Numbered from the stretch's first letter, positions 1 through 9,343 are shown. The stretch: DNA of 64,000 bases from Lysobacter stagni (GCF_030053425.1 NZ_JASGBI010000001.1:2054001-2118000); one strand, 5' to 3'. Made by a program: numbers and translations. Notes: generated from the letters alone by a model not told the origin.

Positions 1-6
1 GATGCC

Positions 7-351
7 ATGAACCGCATGACCCGCAACCGCACCCCGATCGCGCTGTGCCTGACCATCCTGCTCGGCGCGATGGCGTTCGGCGCATCCGCCCAGCAGGCCG
101 CCGCGCCCGCGCAGGCGCCGGTCGACACGCCGGCCGATGCGCAGGCGCAGCCCGCCTCCGACCAGAAGCAGGCGCGCGTGGACGATTCGCACTGCCTCCG
201 GCAGACCGGCAGCCGCATCCGTACGACCGACCGCACCGGCAAGGCCGATTGCAGGAACGTCGGGCGCGCGTACGACCGCGACCAGCTCGACCGCACCGGC
301 CGCGTCAACCTGGCCGACGCGCTGCGCAGCGTCGATCCGTCGATCCATTAG
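7..351 (+). CDS. Small exported protein, TonB-plug-like C-terminus
   Basis: I do not recognise a named family for this 114-residue protein. It starts with a Sec signal peptide (hydrophobic stretch at about residues 10-25, cleavage after ASA). A low-complexity Ala/Pro/Gln linker follows, and then a C-terminal part with two cysteines about 18 residues apart. The last 30 residues (YDRDQLDRTGRVNLADALRS) resemble the start of a TonB-dependent receptor plug domain, where a residue pair such as DRTG precedes an ADAL helix. No barrel follows; the frame stops at 351. It is probably periplasmic. The next gene starts 3 bases downstream in the same direction, so the two are probably co-transcribed. The function is unknown. 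Confidence 0.7.
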   Translation: MNRMTRNRTPIALCLTILLGAMAFGASAQQAAAPAQAPVDTPADAQAQPASDQKQARVDDSHCLRQTGSRIRTTDRTGKADCRNVGRAYDRDQLDRTGRVNLADALRSVDPSIH

Positions 352-354
352 GCG

Positions 355-810
355 ATGAATGTTCGCCTCGCCCTGCTGGCCGGCGCGCTGGTCGCGTTCG
401 CGCCGGTGGCGTGGGCGCAGCAAGCCAACACGCTGCAGCCGCCGCGCGCGGCGCCCGTGCCCGCATCGCCCGCTAAGGTGGACCAGTCGCGTGACGCCGG
501 TTCTCTGGAAAAACTGAACCGCGACCTCGACGCGGCCAGTCGTCGCGTGCAGAGCGACACCCTGGGCGGGCAGATCCAGCGCGGCGACGACCAGATGGAT
601 GCCGACCGCGCACGCATCGAGCGTCAGCGCGCCGGCGCCACACCTGCAGAACAGGCGCGCCTGCGACAGCAGTACGACCTGCGCCGCGCCGAGCACGACG
701 CCTGGCGTTCGGGAAAGGAACAGCAGCAGCAACGCCTGGAAACACCGACGCTGCCGCCGCCTCCGCCGCCGAACGAAGTCAGGACGCCGCAGATCGAACC
801 GCGGCCCTGA
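355..810 (+). CDS. Hypothetical periplasmic protein, charged coil
   Basis: This is a 151-residue protein of unknown function. It has a signal peptide (hydrophobic residues about 5-20, cleavage after AWA), then a proline-rich linker and a charged, probably helical stretch rich in Arg, Asp, Glu and Gln at about residues 45-125. A run of prolines lies near residue 135. It follows the previous small exported gene by only 3 bases, which suggests one transcript. The 3' end is convergent with the TetR gene 6 bases away. No enzymatic motif is visible. Confidence 0.65.
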   Translation: MNVRLALLAGALVAFAPVAWAQQANTLQPPRAAPVPASPAKVDQSRDAGSLEKLNRDLDAASRRVQSDTLGGQIQRGDDQMDADRARIERQRAGATPAEQARLRQQYDLRRAEHDAWRSGKEQQQQRLETPTLPPPPPPNEVRTPQIEPRP

Positions 811-816
811 CCGCAC

Positions 817-1407
817 TCAGGCCGGCGCGCACAGCCCGGTCAGCAACCGCTGCAGCGACGCCTCGTAATGGCGGCGGAACGCGGCTTCGTCGAGATTGAA
901 CCGACCCGCGCGGTACAGCGCGATCAACCCGTGCGTGTGCGCCCACAGCGTCATCGCCACGTCCCACACGTCGTCCTGGCGCAGCACGCCGGCGTGCATC
1001 GCGTCCTGCACCGCATCGGCCACCACGTTGAGCGTGGGCGAGCGGCGTGCGTGGAAATCGTCGGGAAACCGGCGCGCATCGCTGCGCGGCGTCGAGAACG
1101 CGTGATCGAACAGATGCGGATGCGCCAAGGCGTAGTCCAGGTAGATGCGCTGCACCGCGATCAGCCGTTCGAGCACGTCGCCGCCACGGCCGCGCGCGTC
1201 CCAGTGACGCACGATCGCATCGAAACTGTCGTCGCCGATGCGCTTGAGCAGCGCCTCGCGGTTGGGGAAGTGGCGATAGATCGCCATCGGCGACAGGCCC
1301 ACCGTCGCGGCGACGCGCCGCATGGTCACGCCAGACGCGCCCTCGCGTTCGAACAGGCTGCGCGCGGCGCGCAGGATGCGATCGGCGGTGGCGGAACGCG
1401 GGCTCAT
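817..1407 (-). CDS. TetR-family transcriptional regulator
   Basis: This 196-residue regulator has a typical TetR N-terminal helix-turn-helix at residues 1-55 (RILRAARSLF, then VTMRRVAATVGLSPMAIYRH). The C-terminal ligand domain is all-helical. I place the start at 1407 because upstream in-frame codons translate to non-homologous sequence that runs into the next gene. The gene diverges from hutU, and an imperfect palindrome lies directly next to the start codon, consistent with autoregulation. The ligand cannot be read from the sequence. Whether it also controls hutU is inferred only from the divergent arrangement. Confidence 0.88.
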   Translation of the reverse strand: MSPRSATADRILRAARSLFEREGASGVTMRRVAATVGLSPMAIYRHFPNREALLKRIGDDSFDAIVRHWDARGRGGDVLERLIAVQRIYLDYALAHPHLFDHAFSTPRSDARRFPDDFHARRSPTLNVVADAVQDAMHAGVLRQDDVWDVAMTLWAHTHGLIALYRAGRFNLDEAAFRRHYEASLQRLLTGLCAPA

Positions 1408-1422
1408 GTGTACAGCGTAAAC
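1408..1422. promoter_or_regulatory. Candidate TetR operator
   Basis: GTGTACAGCGTAAAC is an imperfect inverted repeat (GTGTAC / GTAAAC, 3-base centre, one mismatched pair). It abuts the start codon of the TetR gene in the 160-base divergent region shared with hutU. Many TetR-family operators have a GTTTAC-type half site. Assignment to this regulator is inferred. Confidence 0.45.
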
Positions 1423-1567
1423 AAAAGCGTCGCCGCGCGCCGCAAACAGCCCTCCAGACCCTGCTTGCACGACCTCCGGCGCCGCCACCGACGTTTCGCG
1501 GCGCGATAATTCCGGTGAACGTTCTCCCGTGCGCGCCTTCGCGCCGACCCTGTCGATGGAGTTGCCG

Positions 1568-3232
1568 ATGTCCACCCGCAAAGACCCGTCCCGCGTCATC
1601 CGTGCCCCGCGCGGAAGCGAAAAGACCTGCAAGTCGTGGCTGACCGAAGCCGCGTACCGGATGATCCAGAACAACCTGGACGCCGAGGTCGCGGAGAACC
1701 CGACCGAGCTGGTCGTCTACGGCGGCATCGGCCGCGCCGCGCGCGACTGGGAAAGCTTCGACGCCATCCTCAAGTCGCTGCGCGAACTGGACGACAACGA
1801 AACGCTGCTGGTGCAGTCCGGCAAACCGGTCGGCATCTTCCCCACGCATCCGGATGCGCCGCGCGTGCTGCTGGCCAATTCCAACCTCGTCCCGCACTGG
1901 GCGACGTGGGAACACTTCAACGAACTCGATAAAAAGGGTCTGATGATGTACGGCCAGATGACGGCCGGCTCGTGGATCTACATCGGTTCGCAGGGCATCG
2001 TGCAGGGCACGTACGAGACCTTCGTCGAGATGGGCCGCCAGCACTACGGTGGCGATCTGAAGGGCAAGTGGATCCTCACCGCCGGCCTGGGTGGCATGGG
2101 CGGCGCGCAGCCGCTGGCTGCGTCGCTGGCCGGGGCGTGCTCGCTCAACATCGAATGCCAGCAGAGCCGCATCGACATGCGCCTGCGCACGCGCTACGTG
2201 GACGAACAGGCGAAGGATCTCGACGACGCGCTCGCCCGCATCGAGAAGTACACCGCCGCTGGCGAGGCGAAGTCGATCGCGCTGCTCGGCAACGCCGCGG
2301 ACGTCCTGCCGGAACTGGTGCGACGTGGCGTGCGTCCGGATGCGGTGACCGACCAGACCTCCGCGCACGACCCGGTGCATGGCTACCTGCCGATCGGCTG
2401 GACGGTGGAGCAGTGGCAGCGCATGCAGACCGAGGACCCCGGCCGCGTGCGCGATGCCGCCAAGAAGTCGATGCGCGTGCACGTGGAAGCGATGCTCGCC
2501 TTCGAGGACATGGGCATCCCCGTGTTCGACTACGGCAACAACATCCGTCAGATGGCGAGGGACGAAGGCTGCGAGAACGCCTTCGACTTCCCGGGCTTCG
2601 TGCCGGCCTACGTGCGTCCGCTGTTCTGCCGCGGCGTCGGTCCGTTCCGCTGGGTCGCGCTGAGCGGCGATCCGGAGGACATCTACAAGACCGACGCGAA
2701 GGTGAAGGAACTCATTCCGGACGATGAGCACCTGCACCGCTGGCTCGACATGGCGAAGGAGCGCATCAGCTTCCAGGGCCTTCCGGCGCGCATCTGCTGG
2801 GTGGGCCTGGGCCTGCGCCACAAGCTGGGCCTGGCGTTCAACGAGATGGTGCGCAACGGCGAGCTGAAGGCGCCGGTCGTGATCGGCCGCGACCATCTGG
2901 ACAGCGGCAGCGTGGCTTCGCCCAACCGCGAGACCGAAGCGATGAAGGACGGCAGCGACGCCGTCAGCGACTGGCCGCTGCTCAACGCCATGCTCAACGT
3001 TGCCGGCGGCGCGACGTGGGTGTCGCTGCACCACGGTGGTGGCGTCGGCATGGGTTATTCGCAGCATTCCGGCGTGGTCATTGTCTGCGACGGCAGCGAG
3101 GAAGCCGACAAGCGCTTGGCGCGTGTGCTTTGGAACGACCCGGGCACCGGCGTCATGCGCCATGCCGATGCGGGTTACGACATTGCCAGGCAATGCGCGA
3201 AGGAGCAGGGGCTGAAGCTGCCCATGGTTTGA
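1568..3232 (+). CDS. hutU: Urocanate hydratase (urocanase)
   Basis: Urocanase uses tightly bound NAD+ to hydrate urocanate to imidazolone propionate, the second step of histidine degradation in the cytoplasm. The protein is 554 residues, the usual family length. The family signature [10 protein letters not shown] is present, and with this start its cysteine is residue 410, the number of the conserved active-site Cys in the Pseudomonas putida enzyme. Glycine-rich NAD-binding segments ([11 protein letters not shown] near 161, YGNNIRQ near 322) are also visible. ATG 1568 has GGAG at 1558-1561. An upstream ATG at 1556 overlaps that site and is less likely. No hutH, hutI or hutG lies nearby, so hutU stands alone here, opposite a TetR gene. 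Confidence 0.96.
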   Translation: MSTRKDPSRVIRAPRGSEKTCKSWLTEAAYRMIQNNLDAEVAENPTELVVYGGIGRAARDWESFDAILKSLRELDDNETLLVQSGKPVGIFPTHPDAPRVLLANSNLVPHWATWEHFNELDKKGLMMYGQMTAGSWIYIGSQGIVQGTYETFVEMGRQHYGGDLKGKWILTAGLGGMGGAQPLAASLAGACSLNIECQQSRIDMRLRTRYVDEQAKDLDDALARIEKYTAAGEAKSIALLGNAADVLPELVRRGVRPDAVTDQTSAHDPVHGYLPIGWTVEQWQRMQTEDPGRVRDAAKKSMRVHVEAMLAFEDMGIPVFDYGNNIRQMARDEGCENAFDFPGFVPAYVRPLFCRGVGPFRWVALSGDPEDIYKTDAKVKELIPDDEHLHRWLDMAKERISFQGLPARICWVGLGLRHKLGLAFNEMVRNGELKAPVVIGRDHLDSGSVASPNRETEAMKDGSDAVSDWPLLNAMLNVAGGATWVSLHHGGGVGMGYSQHSGVVIVCDGSEEADKRLARVLWNDPGTGVMRHADAGYDIARQCAKEQGLKLPMV

Positions 3233-3249
3233 TTTCTTTTGTTATTTTC

Positions 3250-3277
3250 GACAGGTCGTGCGCCCGTACGACCTGTC
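3250..3277 (+). terminator. Rho-independent terminator after hutU
   Basis: A perfect 10-bp stem (GACAGGTCGT / ACGACCTGTC) with an 8-base loop is followed by CACTTTT. It lies 17 bases after the hutU stop codon and ahead of the Shine-Dalgarno of the next gene. Confidence 0.75.
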
Positions 3278-3296
3278 CACTTTTCGGGGGGAAAGG

Positions 3297-4652
3297 ATGC
3301 GAGATCGAAAAGGATGGCCGTGGCGTGCGGTCGTGTGCTTGCTGGGGATGTCGATGACGTGGCAGGCCGTGGCCGGCCATGCGTCCACGCCCCCATCGGA
3401 GCCCCAACCAGAACCTGAAGTCATCCGCGCGGCCGCGTTGATTGATGGCTGGGAAGGGGACGGCGGCCATCTGGAAAGCGCGCGTGCCGAACTCGATGCG
3501 GCGCTGAAGCGCAATCCGAAGTCGGCGACCGCATACCGCGAGTACGCACGCTATTACCTCGTTAGTGAACCTGATATCAGCGGACAGCCTGTGCTCGGGT
3601 CGCTGGATGCGGCACTGATGTCGGTCGATCGTGCGATCGAACTGGCCCCTGGATTCGCCAGAGCCTATGTACTACGCGGCCATGTGCTGACGTTGATGGG
3701 GCAGCTCGATCAGGCCGACGCTGCGCTCGCCAAGGCCGATGCCATCGGTACCGGCGACCCTTGGCTGGCGCTCAATCGGGCGCGCCTGCGCATGCGCCAG
3801 GGCAAGTTGATCGAAGCGTCCGAACTTTGTCGCGACGTGTCCGGCCGCAGCCAGGTGCGCCGGATACGGCTCTCTGCGGACGAGTGCCTGGTCGATTTCT
3901 ACGAGGCGACTGGCCAGTTCCAACGCATGGACGATACCTACCGGCACATGCTGACGTATGCATCCGACAACGCTTGGATGCGCGGCAACTACTCCGGCTA
4001 TCTGCTGTGTGCGAAAAACGATGAGTCCGGGGCAGTGAGGGAAGCCCGCGCTGCCTTGTCCATCATGGACTACGGCAATGCCCGGTTCCGTCTGGCGTCG
4101 GCCTTGTACCGCAGCTGGGCGACGCAGTGGGAGGCGGGCCATCAGGAGCAGGCCCAACCGTTGTTGGACGAAGCGCGTGGGCTGGTCGATGCCCCGCCCG
4201 CGCAGGTCGTTGCTGCCTCGTGCGGCGGAAAGAAGGTGGTGGCGGTTCTTCGCGCCTTGTACCGGAGCGGTCAGTTGGAACCGCAACCAGCGATCAATGC
4301 CATCGCGCTGGCCGCGACCCGCCGCGACGGTGTCCCCGGCGTGTTCGAAGTGCTGGTGCGCGGCACGGGCAGCGACGAGAAGTTCGTGTACGCCAACACC
4401 ATGGCCGACTACCGTGACCCGGCGAGCCTGACGATCCGTTTCACCAATGAAGCCGCACAGGCGCTGGCCAAGCCGCGTGGAGGCATGGCTCGTGAACTGC
4501 TCATGGACAAGCGGTTGGTTGTGGCCGGCTTCGTGCGCAGAGAGCGCATCGACCTCCTGCGCGAGGGGCGACCAACTGGGCGCTACTACTACCAGACGCA
4601 TCTGTGGGTGACCGATGCGGCACAGGTGCTGGACCTGGGCACGGGCGGCTGA
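3297..4652 (+). CDS. Exported TPR-repeat protein
   Basis: This is a 451-residue protein of unknown specific role. It has a signal peptide (hydrophobic residues about 8-25) and then tetratricopeptide-like helical repeats over roughly residues 50-160. TPR-type Ala/Leu spacing is clear in SLDAALMSVDRAIELAPG and the following GQLDQADAALAKADAIG. TPR domains hold protein partners. The C-terminal half, about residues 300-450, looks beta-rich and matches no domain I recognise. ATG 3297 was chosen for the strong purine-rich site GGGGGGAAAGG just upstream; an ATG 39 bases earlier would sit inside the hutU terminator. It is probably a single-gene unit. Confidence 0.8.
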   Translation: MRDRKGWPWRAVVCLLGMSMTWQAVAGHASTPPSEPQPEPEVIRAAALIDGWEGDGGHLESARAELDAALKRNPKSATAYREYARYYLVSEPDISGQPVLGSLDAALMSVDRAIELAPGFARAYVLRGHVLTLMGQLDQADAALAKADAIGTGDPWLALNRARLRMRQGKLIEASELCRDVSGRSQVRRIRLSADECLVDFYEATGQFQRMDDTYRHMLTYASDNAWMRGNYSGYLLCAKNDESGAVREARAALSIMDYGNARFRLASALYRSWATQWEAGHQEQAQPLLDEARGLVDAPPAQVVAASCGGKKVVAVLRALYRSGQLEPQPAINAIALAATRRDGVPGVFEVLVRGTGSDEKFVYANTMADYRDPASLTIRFTNEAAQALAKPRGGMARELLMDKRLVVAGFVRRERIDLLREGRPTGRYYYQTHLWVTDAAQVLDLGTGG

Positions 4653-4693
4653 AGCTGCCGATGCTGTAGACCTCGGCCGATCCGAGTGCGCTT

Positions 4694-4822
4694 CCTTCTC
4701 CCCTTGCGGGAGAAGGTGGCGCGAAGCGCCGGAAGAGGGGCGCCCAGTGCATTTCAGCGTTCACGTGCTGCGCGCGGTCCCTCATCCGCCCTTCGGGCAC
4801 CTTCTCCCGCAAGGGGAGAAGG
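4694..4822. repeat. Intergenic inverted-repeat element, copy 1
   Basis: Two exactly complementary 23-base arms lie at 4694-4716 and 4800-4822 (each begins CCTTCTCCC). They enclose GGTGGCGCGAAGCGCCGGAA, itself a hairpin, and a conserved CCTCATCCGCCCT block. A second copy is at 35891-36002. This is a REP/MITE-like non-coding repeat lying between the TPR gene and the phosphotriesterase gene. Confidence 0.85.
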
Positions 4823-4908
4823 GGGCACAGCATCAGAATCCGTTTCGGCGGCAACCAAACCGGGGCGCTAGGATCTTCCCCGTCGCCCCGGACCGGGAGT
4901 CTTCGTCG

Positions 4909-5985
4909 ATGCGTCGCAGGGAATTCATCCATGCGCTGGCTGCCTCGTCTTTTGCGCTGACGCTGCCAGCCTGGGCTCGTACCGCAAGTAGGTCCCGGGC
5001 CAAACCCGGGCAGGTGATGACCGTGCGTGGCCCCGTCGATGCGCGCCAACTCGGCATCACGCTCACCCATGAGCATCTGTTCGCCGACCTGCGTCCGTTC
5101 GCGGAGCAGGAGAAGACGCCACTGCCGCCCGACATCGATGCGGTGGTCGAGGTGGTGCTGCCGTATCTGCAGGCCATCCGCCGGTTGGGATGCCGTTCGC
5201 TCGTCGACTGCACGGCCACGACGCTGGGACGACATCCCGCGCTGATCCGTCGCCTGTCCGAAGCCAGCGACCTGCACATGCTCACCGTGACGGGCGCGTA
5301 CCTGGCCGCGGGCGGCCGCTTCATTCCGTCGTACGTGCGCGATGAAACGGACGAACAACTGGCCGCGCGCTGGATCGGCGAGTGGAACGACGGCATCGAC
5401 GGTACCGGCGTACGGCCGGGGCTGATCAAGCTCGGCATCGAGGGCGATCCGCTCACCGACCTGGAGCGCAAGGTGCTGCACGCGGCCGCGCGGACGCACC
5501 TGGCTTCGGGCCTGGTCATCGCCGTCCACACAGGCCCCTGGTCCGACGTGGAACCCGGACGCAACGCGCGATGCGCCCTGGCGCAGCTTCAGTTGCTGGA
5601 AGCTGCGGGCGTGGACGCATCGGCATGGATCTGGGTGCACGCGCAGAACGAAACGCAGGGCAGTCAGCACGTGCTCGCCGCGCGGCGTGGTGGCTGGGTG
5701 TCGTTCGACGGGTATCGGCCCGGACAGGAAGACGCCTACATCGCCATGATCGACCGCATGCGCCAGGCGAAGCTGCTCGACCGCGTGCTCGTCTCGCAGG
5801 ACGCCGGCTGGTACAACGCGGGGCAGCCGCGCGGCGGTGAGATCAAACCCTACGCACCGATCTTCACCACGCTGTTGCCGGCCCTGCGCAGGCACGGCCT
5901 GGGCGAGGAGGAAATCCGTACGCTCTTCACCGACAACCCGGCGCGCGCCTTCGCGGTGCGGGTGAGGGGGCGCGCGGCGTCCTGA
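4909..5985 (+). CDS. Exported phosphotriesterase-family hydrolase
   Basis: This metal-dependent amidohydrolase-superfamily protein (358 residues) belongs to the phosphotriesterase/PHP/lactonase group. The binuclear metal ligands can be placed: His54 and His56 in THEHLF, Lys174 (the carboxylated Lys, in GLIKLGIEG), His207 in AVHTGP, His244 in WVHAQNE and Asp298 in SQDAGW. The N-terminus (MRRREFIHALAASSFALTL) looks like a Tat signal peptide, so the enzyme is probably exported folded. ATG 4909 is the only start that gives this signal. Natural substrates of the family are usually lactones or esters; the substrate here is not evident. The gene stands alone after a repeat element. Confidence 0.9.
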   Translation: MRRREFIHALAASSFALTLPAWARTASRSRAKPGQVMTVRGPVDARQLGITLTHEHLFADLRPFAEQEKTPLPPDIDAVVEVVLPYLQAIRRLGCRSLVDCTATTLGRHPALIRRLSEASDLHMLTVTGAYLAAGGRFIPSYVRDETDEQLAARWIGEWNDGIDGTGVRPGLIKLGIEGDPLTDLERKVLHAAARTHLASGLVIAVHTGPWSDVEPGRNARCALAQLQLLEAAGVDASAWIWVHAQNETQGSQHVLAARRGGWVSFDGYRPGQEDAYIAMIDRMRQAKLLDRVLVSQDAGWYNAGQPRGGEIKPYAPIFTTLLPALRRHGLGEEEIRTLFTDNPARAFAVRVRGRAAS

Positions 5986-6058
5986 CGTCGCAGCGGGCGA
6001 TGTGTCCGCTTCGGCTCCGGTCCGTCGTTCTCATGGCGACGGTTCCGGAGGTCAGGCG

Positions 6059-6787
6059 ATGGCGGTTTCCTCGAATGCAGGCGCGATGCGCCGTCCCGGC
6101 CTGTGGGGCACGGGCAGTGCGATATGGACAGCGGCCCTGCTGGCGCTGGCGGTGGTCGGGTTCTGGCCGAGTTACGTGCGCCGCTTCGGCGAGGTCGACG
6201 CGGTCACCCACCTGCATGCGGCGTTGATGCTGTCATGGTTCGGCATGCTGTTCGCGCAGCCGTGGCTGGTACGCACACGCCGCATGGCACTGCACCGCTC
6301 GCTGGGCAAAGTCTCCTACGTGCTGGTGCCGATGATCGTGTTCACCTGCCTGTGGTTGTCGCGCATCCGCATGGGCGCTGCGACACCGCAGAGCATCGGC
6401 ATGCAGAGCTTCATCCTCTACCTGGGTGTCGCCGCGTCGGCGATCCTGTTGCTGTCGTGGGCGCTGGCCATCGTCCACCGTCGCGACACCGCCTTGCACG
6501 CACGCTACATGGCAGGCACCGCGTTGACGCTGATCGACCCGGCGCTCGCGCGCCTGCTGATCGCGACGGTGCCCAGCCTGGGCCCGCTGATCACCTGGGT
6601 CAGCTACGGTGTGCTGTTCCTGATCCTGGGCGTGCTGATCTGGCGTGATCGTGGCCGCCACGGGCAGCGTGCGTTCGTCGTGCTGACGGCGGTGTTCGCA
6701 CTCAACTTCGTGCTGATCAACGTGGTGCCGCGCACGGCGGCGTGGCAGGAATTCGCGCGCTGGTGGGGTGGATTGCCGACCGCCTGA
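6059..6787 (+). CDS. Integral membrane protein, about seven helices
   Basis: This is a 242-residue inner-membrane protein without a recognised function. Hydrophobic segments fall at about residues 20-38, 50-68, 82-100, 120-142, 155-170, 175-195 and 205-222. Conserved-looking His and Arg residues sit between them (THLHAALMLSWFG, HRSLGKVSYVLVP, HRRDTALHARYMAG), a pattern seen in small haem-binding or DUF2306-like membrane proteins. GGAGGT at 6047-6052 fixes the start at 6059 and excludes an upstream ATG. Confidence 0.75.
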   Translation: MAVSSNAGAMRRPGLWGTGSAIWTAALLALAVVGFWPSYVRRFGEVDAVTHLHAALMLSWFGMLFAQPWLVRTRRMALHRSLGKVSYVLVPMIVFTCLWLSRIRMGAATPQSIGMQSFILYLGVAASAILLLSWALAIVHRRDTALHARYMAGTALTLIDPALARLLIATVPSLGPLITWVSYGVLFLILGVLIWRDRGRHGQRAFVVLTAVFALNFVLINVVPRTAAWQEFARWWGGLPTA

Positions 6788-6863
6788 GAAGGCTCGGCAC
6801 GATTGCGCTTGCGAACCCGCGGCACGTCTGGCAAAACGACGGAAAGCCAGCGAAGGGGACGCC

Positions 6864-7760
6864 ATGGACGGTCGACGGGCAACGTGCGCATTCGTACTGG
6901 TCGTGGCGGTGGCTGCTGCCACGCTGACATGCCCAAGTGTTCGTGCCGGCTCGGAATCCGGGCGGAAACTGGACGATGTCCAGGCCCTGGTCGAAGCGCG
7001 GCAGCAAGCGGTGGACGCCGAACTGAAGCAACTTGGACCGCATGCCTGGGCTGGCGAGTACTACGAAGGTGACGGCCTTGGAAGCAACACCACGCTGTCG
7101 TTGGCGCCGCGATCTGGCGTGGCCGCAACGTTGAGGGGCTGCCTGGGCCTGTACAGAGCCAATCTGGGCTCCATCGAGTCGGCCTCCCAGGGCCTTCTGC
7201 GTTTTCGCTTCGATGTGCCGCGCGATGCCGGGACATTGGGTTTTCCCGAGGAGCTCCAGCTCGTGCGGTGGGGAGCACGGCGCTACCTGATTGCACCCTC
7301 GTCGATGCAGGACTTCGTGAATGCGATGCACGGCGGGTCCGAGCCCCGCATCACCGCGTACGGCAGGTTCCTGCTGGCCAAGGGTGACGAGGGCAAGCCG
7401 GTGCAAGGGCTGCCCGGGTTGCCCGAGCGCTACCTGGCCGCGATTCGCAGCGAACCGCTGGAGGCTGGTGTGCTCAGGGTCGAGCGCGTCTCGGCAGCCC
7501 GCCATGGGGAGTTCTGTGAGAAGCGCTACCGGATCACCCTCAATCGGGGGGCATTGGACGGACTGGCGGCCGGCGTGGAGCTGACCACGCGATCGCCCGA
7601 CGATGTGTACGAAAGGCTCAGGGTCGACGTCGCGGACGACGTCACCGCGAGCGGTGAGCTGACGATCCATGAAGACGAATGCGATGCACCGGCGGAAGTG
7701 CCGGATCGCCGTTGGGTGTTCACCACCGGTCACTACACGCCGATAGCGGACACGCCTTAG
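6864..7760 (+). CDS. Hypothetical exported protein
   Basis: This is a 298-residue protein of unknown function. A signal peptide is clear (hydrophobic residues about 8-25, cleavage after VRA), so it is probably periplasmic. The mature part contains HAWAGEYYEGDGLG and a beta-rich C-terminus, with cysteines near residues 92, 221 and 276. No catalytic motif is visible. ATG 6864 has the purine-rich site AAGGGGA a few bases upstream. It follows the membrane protein gene in the same direction after 76 bases. Confidence 0.72.
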   Translation: MDGRRATCAFVLVVAVAAATLTCPSVRAGSESGRKLDDVQALVEARQQAVDAELKQLGPHAWAGEYYEGDGLGSNTTLSLAPRSGVAATLRGCLGLYRANLGSIESASQGLLRFRFDVPRDAGTLGFPEELQLVRWGARRYLIAPSSMQDFVNAMHGGSEPRITAYGRFLLAKGDEGKPVQGLPGLPERYLAAIRSEPLEAGVLRVERVSAARHGEFCEKRYRITLNRGALDGLAAGVELTTRSPDDVYERLRVDVADDVTASGELTIHEDECDAPAEVPDRRWVFTTGHYTPIADTP

Positions 7761-7900
7761 CGCCGGCCCCCGGCGCCGCATGATCGCTGCGGTCGCCACT
7801 CCGGATGTCGAATTGGCACCCTCCGGTTCGTCGGGTAGGTGAAGGGCGCAACCGCCTTCACTCGCTTTACCATCGACCCACGAACGGACGGAAGCCTTCG

Positions 7901-9343
7901 ATGAATGCAGACCCCAACCGCGCGCTGGCAGACGGTGCAGCTGCGATAGCGCAGGCCCCGCGCTCCCTCTGGTCCGAACTGCGCGAAGCCATCCGCGGCA
8001 CGAATGCCGACTACACGAAGATCCCGTTGCGCCGCGCGGTGTTCCTGCTCGCGGTGCCGATGGTGCTGGAGCTGGTGCTGGAATCCACCTTCGCAGTGGT
8101 CGACATCTTCTTCGTTGCCAAGCTCGGCCCGTCTGCGGTGGCCACGGTGGGGCTGACGGAAACCTATCTGTTCCTGCTGTACTCCATCGCCATGGGGCTT
8201 GCGATGGCGGTGACGGCCGTGGTCGCGCGGCGCATCGGCGAGAACAAGCGCGAGGAGGCCGCGGTGACCGCGGTGCAGGCGATGCTGATCGCGCTGCTGG
8301 TGTCGTTGCCGTTCGCGGTGATCGGCATCGTCTTCGCGCAGGACCTGTTGCGGCTGATGGGCGCCGACGCCTGGAGCATCGAGCACGGCTACCGCTACAC
8401 GCAGTGGATGCTCGGCGGCAACGCGGTGATCATGCTGTTGTTCGTCATCAACGCCATCTTCCGCGGTGCGGGCGACGCGGCCATCGCGATGCGCGTGCTG
8501 TGGCTGGCCAACGGACTGAACATCGTGCTGTGCCCGCTGCTGATCTTCGGGCTTGGGCCCATTCCCGCCATGGGCATCGAAGGCGCGGCCGTGGCCACCA
8601 ACATCGGTCGTGGCGTGGGCGTGCTGTTCCAGCTGTGGGTGCTGTTCCACGGGGGCAAGCACATCCGCGTGGCGCTTTCGCAGCTGGCCTGGCACGGCGC
8701 GGTCGCATTCAACATCGTGCGCACTTCGCTGGGCGGCATCGGCCAGATGATCGTGGCGATGACCTCGTGGATATTCCTGATGCGCATCCTGTCCAGCCTG
8801 GGCAGCGATGCGGTCGCCGGTGCCACCATCGCCATCCGCATCATGATGTTCACGCTGATGCCAGCCTGGGGCATGTCGAATGCCGCCGCCACGCTGGTCG
8901 GACAGAACCTGGGCGCGCAGCAACCCGAGCGCGCGCAGGCGGCCGTGTGGCGCATCGGCTGGTACAACATGGCCTTCACCATGGCGATGTCGGTGGTGTT
9001 CTTCCTGTTCCACCACGACCTCATCGCCATCTTCACCAGCGACCCGGAAGTGGTCGAGGTGGGCGGACAGTGGCTGCGGATCCTGTCGTACTCGTACTTC
9101 GTGTACGGCTGGTGGATGGTGTCGGTGCAGGCGTTCAACGGCGCCGGCGACACGATGACGCCGACGAAGATCAACGTCGTGTTCTTCTGGCTGATCCAGA
9201 TCCCGCTGTCGTACGTGCTGGCCATCAGCCTGGGCTGGCGGCATACGGGCGTGTTCTGGGGGGTGTTCGTCTCCGAGACGTCGGTGGGCCTGTTCACGCT
9301 GTGGCTGTTCTCGCGCGGCAAGTGGAAGACCGTCCAGGTGTAG
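7901..9343 (+). CDS. MATE-family efflux transporter
   Basis: MATE proteins export drugs or metabolites across the inner membrane in exchange for H+ or Na+. This 480-residue protein has the expected twelve hydrophobic segments in two homologous halves. Family features include the early helix VPMVLELVLESTFAVVDIFF and the mid-protein counterpart GGIGQMIVAMTSWIFLMR. Substrates cannot be deduced. ATG 7901 has GGAAG upstream and gives a short cytoplasmic N-terminus. A GNAT gene follows 64 bases downstream in the same direction. Confidence 0.93.
   Translation: MNADPNRALADGAAAIAQAPRSLWSELREAIRGTNADYTKIPLRRAVFLLAVPMVLELVLESTFAVVDIFFVAKLGPSAVATVGLTETYLFLLYSIAMGLAMAVTAVVARRIGENKREEAAVTAVQAMLIALLVSLPFAVIGIVFAQDLLRLMGADAWSIEHGYRYTQWMLGGNAVIMLLFVINAIFRGAGDAAIAMRVLWLANGLNIVLCPLLIFGLGPIPAMGIEGAAVATNIGRGVGVLFQLWVLFHGGKHIRVALSQLAWHGAVAFNIVRTSLGGIGQMIVAMTSWIFLMRILSSLGSDAVAGATIAIRIMMFTLMPAWGMSNAAATLVGQNLGAQQPERAQAAVWRIGWYNMAFTMAMSVVFFLFHHDLIAIFTSDPEVVEVGGQWLRILSYSYFVYGWWMVSVQAFNGAGDTMTPTKINVVFFWLIQIPLSYVLAISLGWRHTGVFWGVFVSETSVGLFTLWLFSRGKWKTVQV

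Noticed and set aside
779..3193. Very long open frame (about 800 codons) opposite hutU
   Set aside because: It is antisense to urocanase and the TetR gene, has His/Val/Arg-rich composition typical of frames opposite GC-rich genes, and shows no domain.
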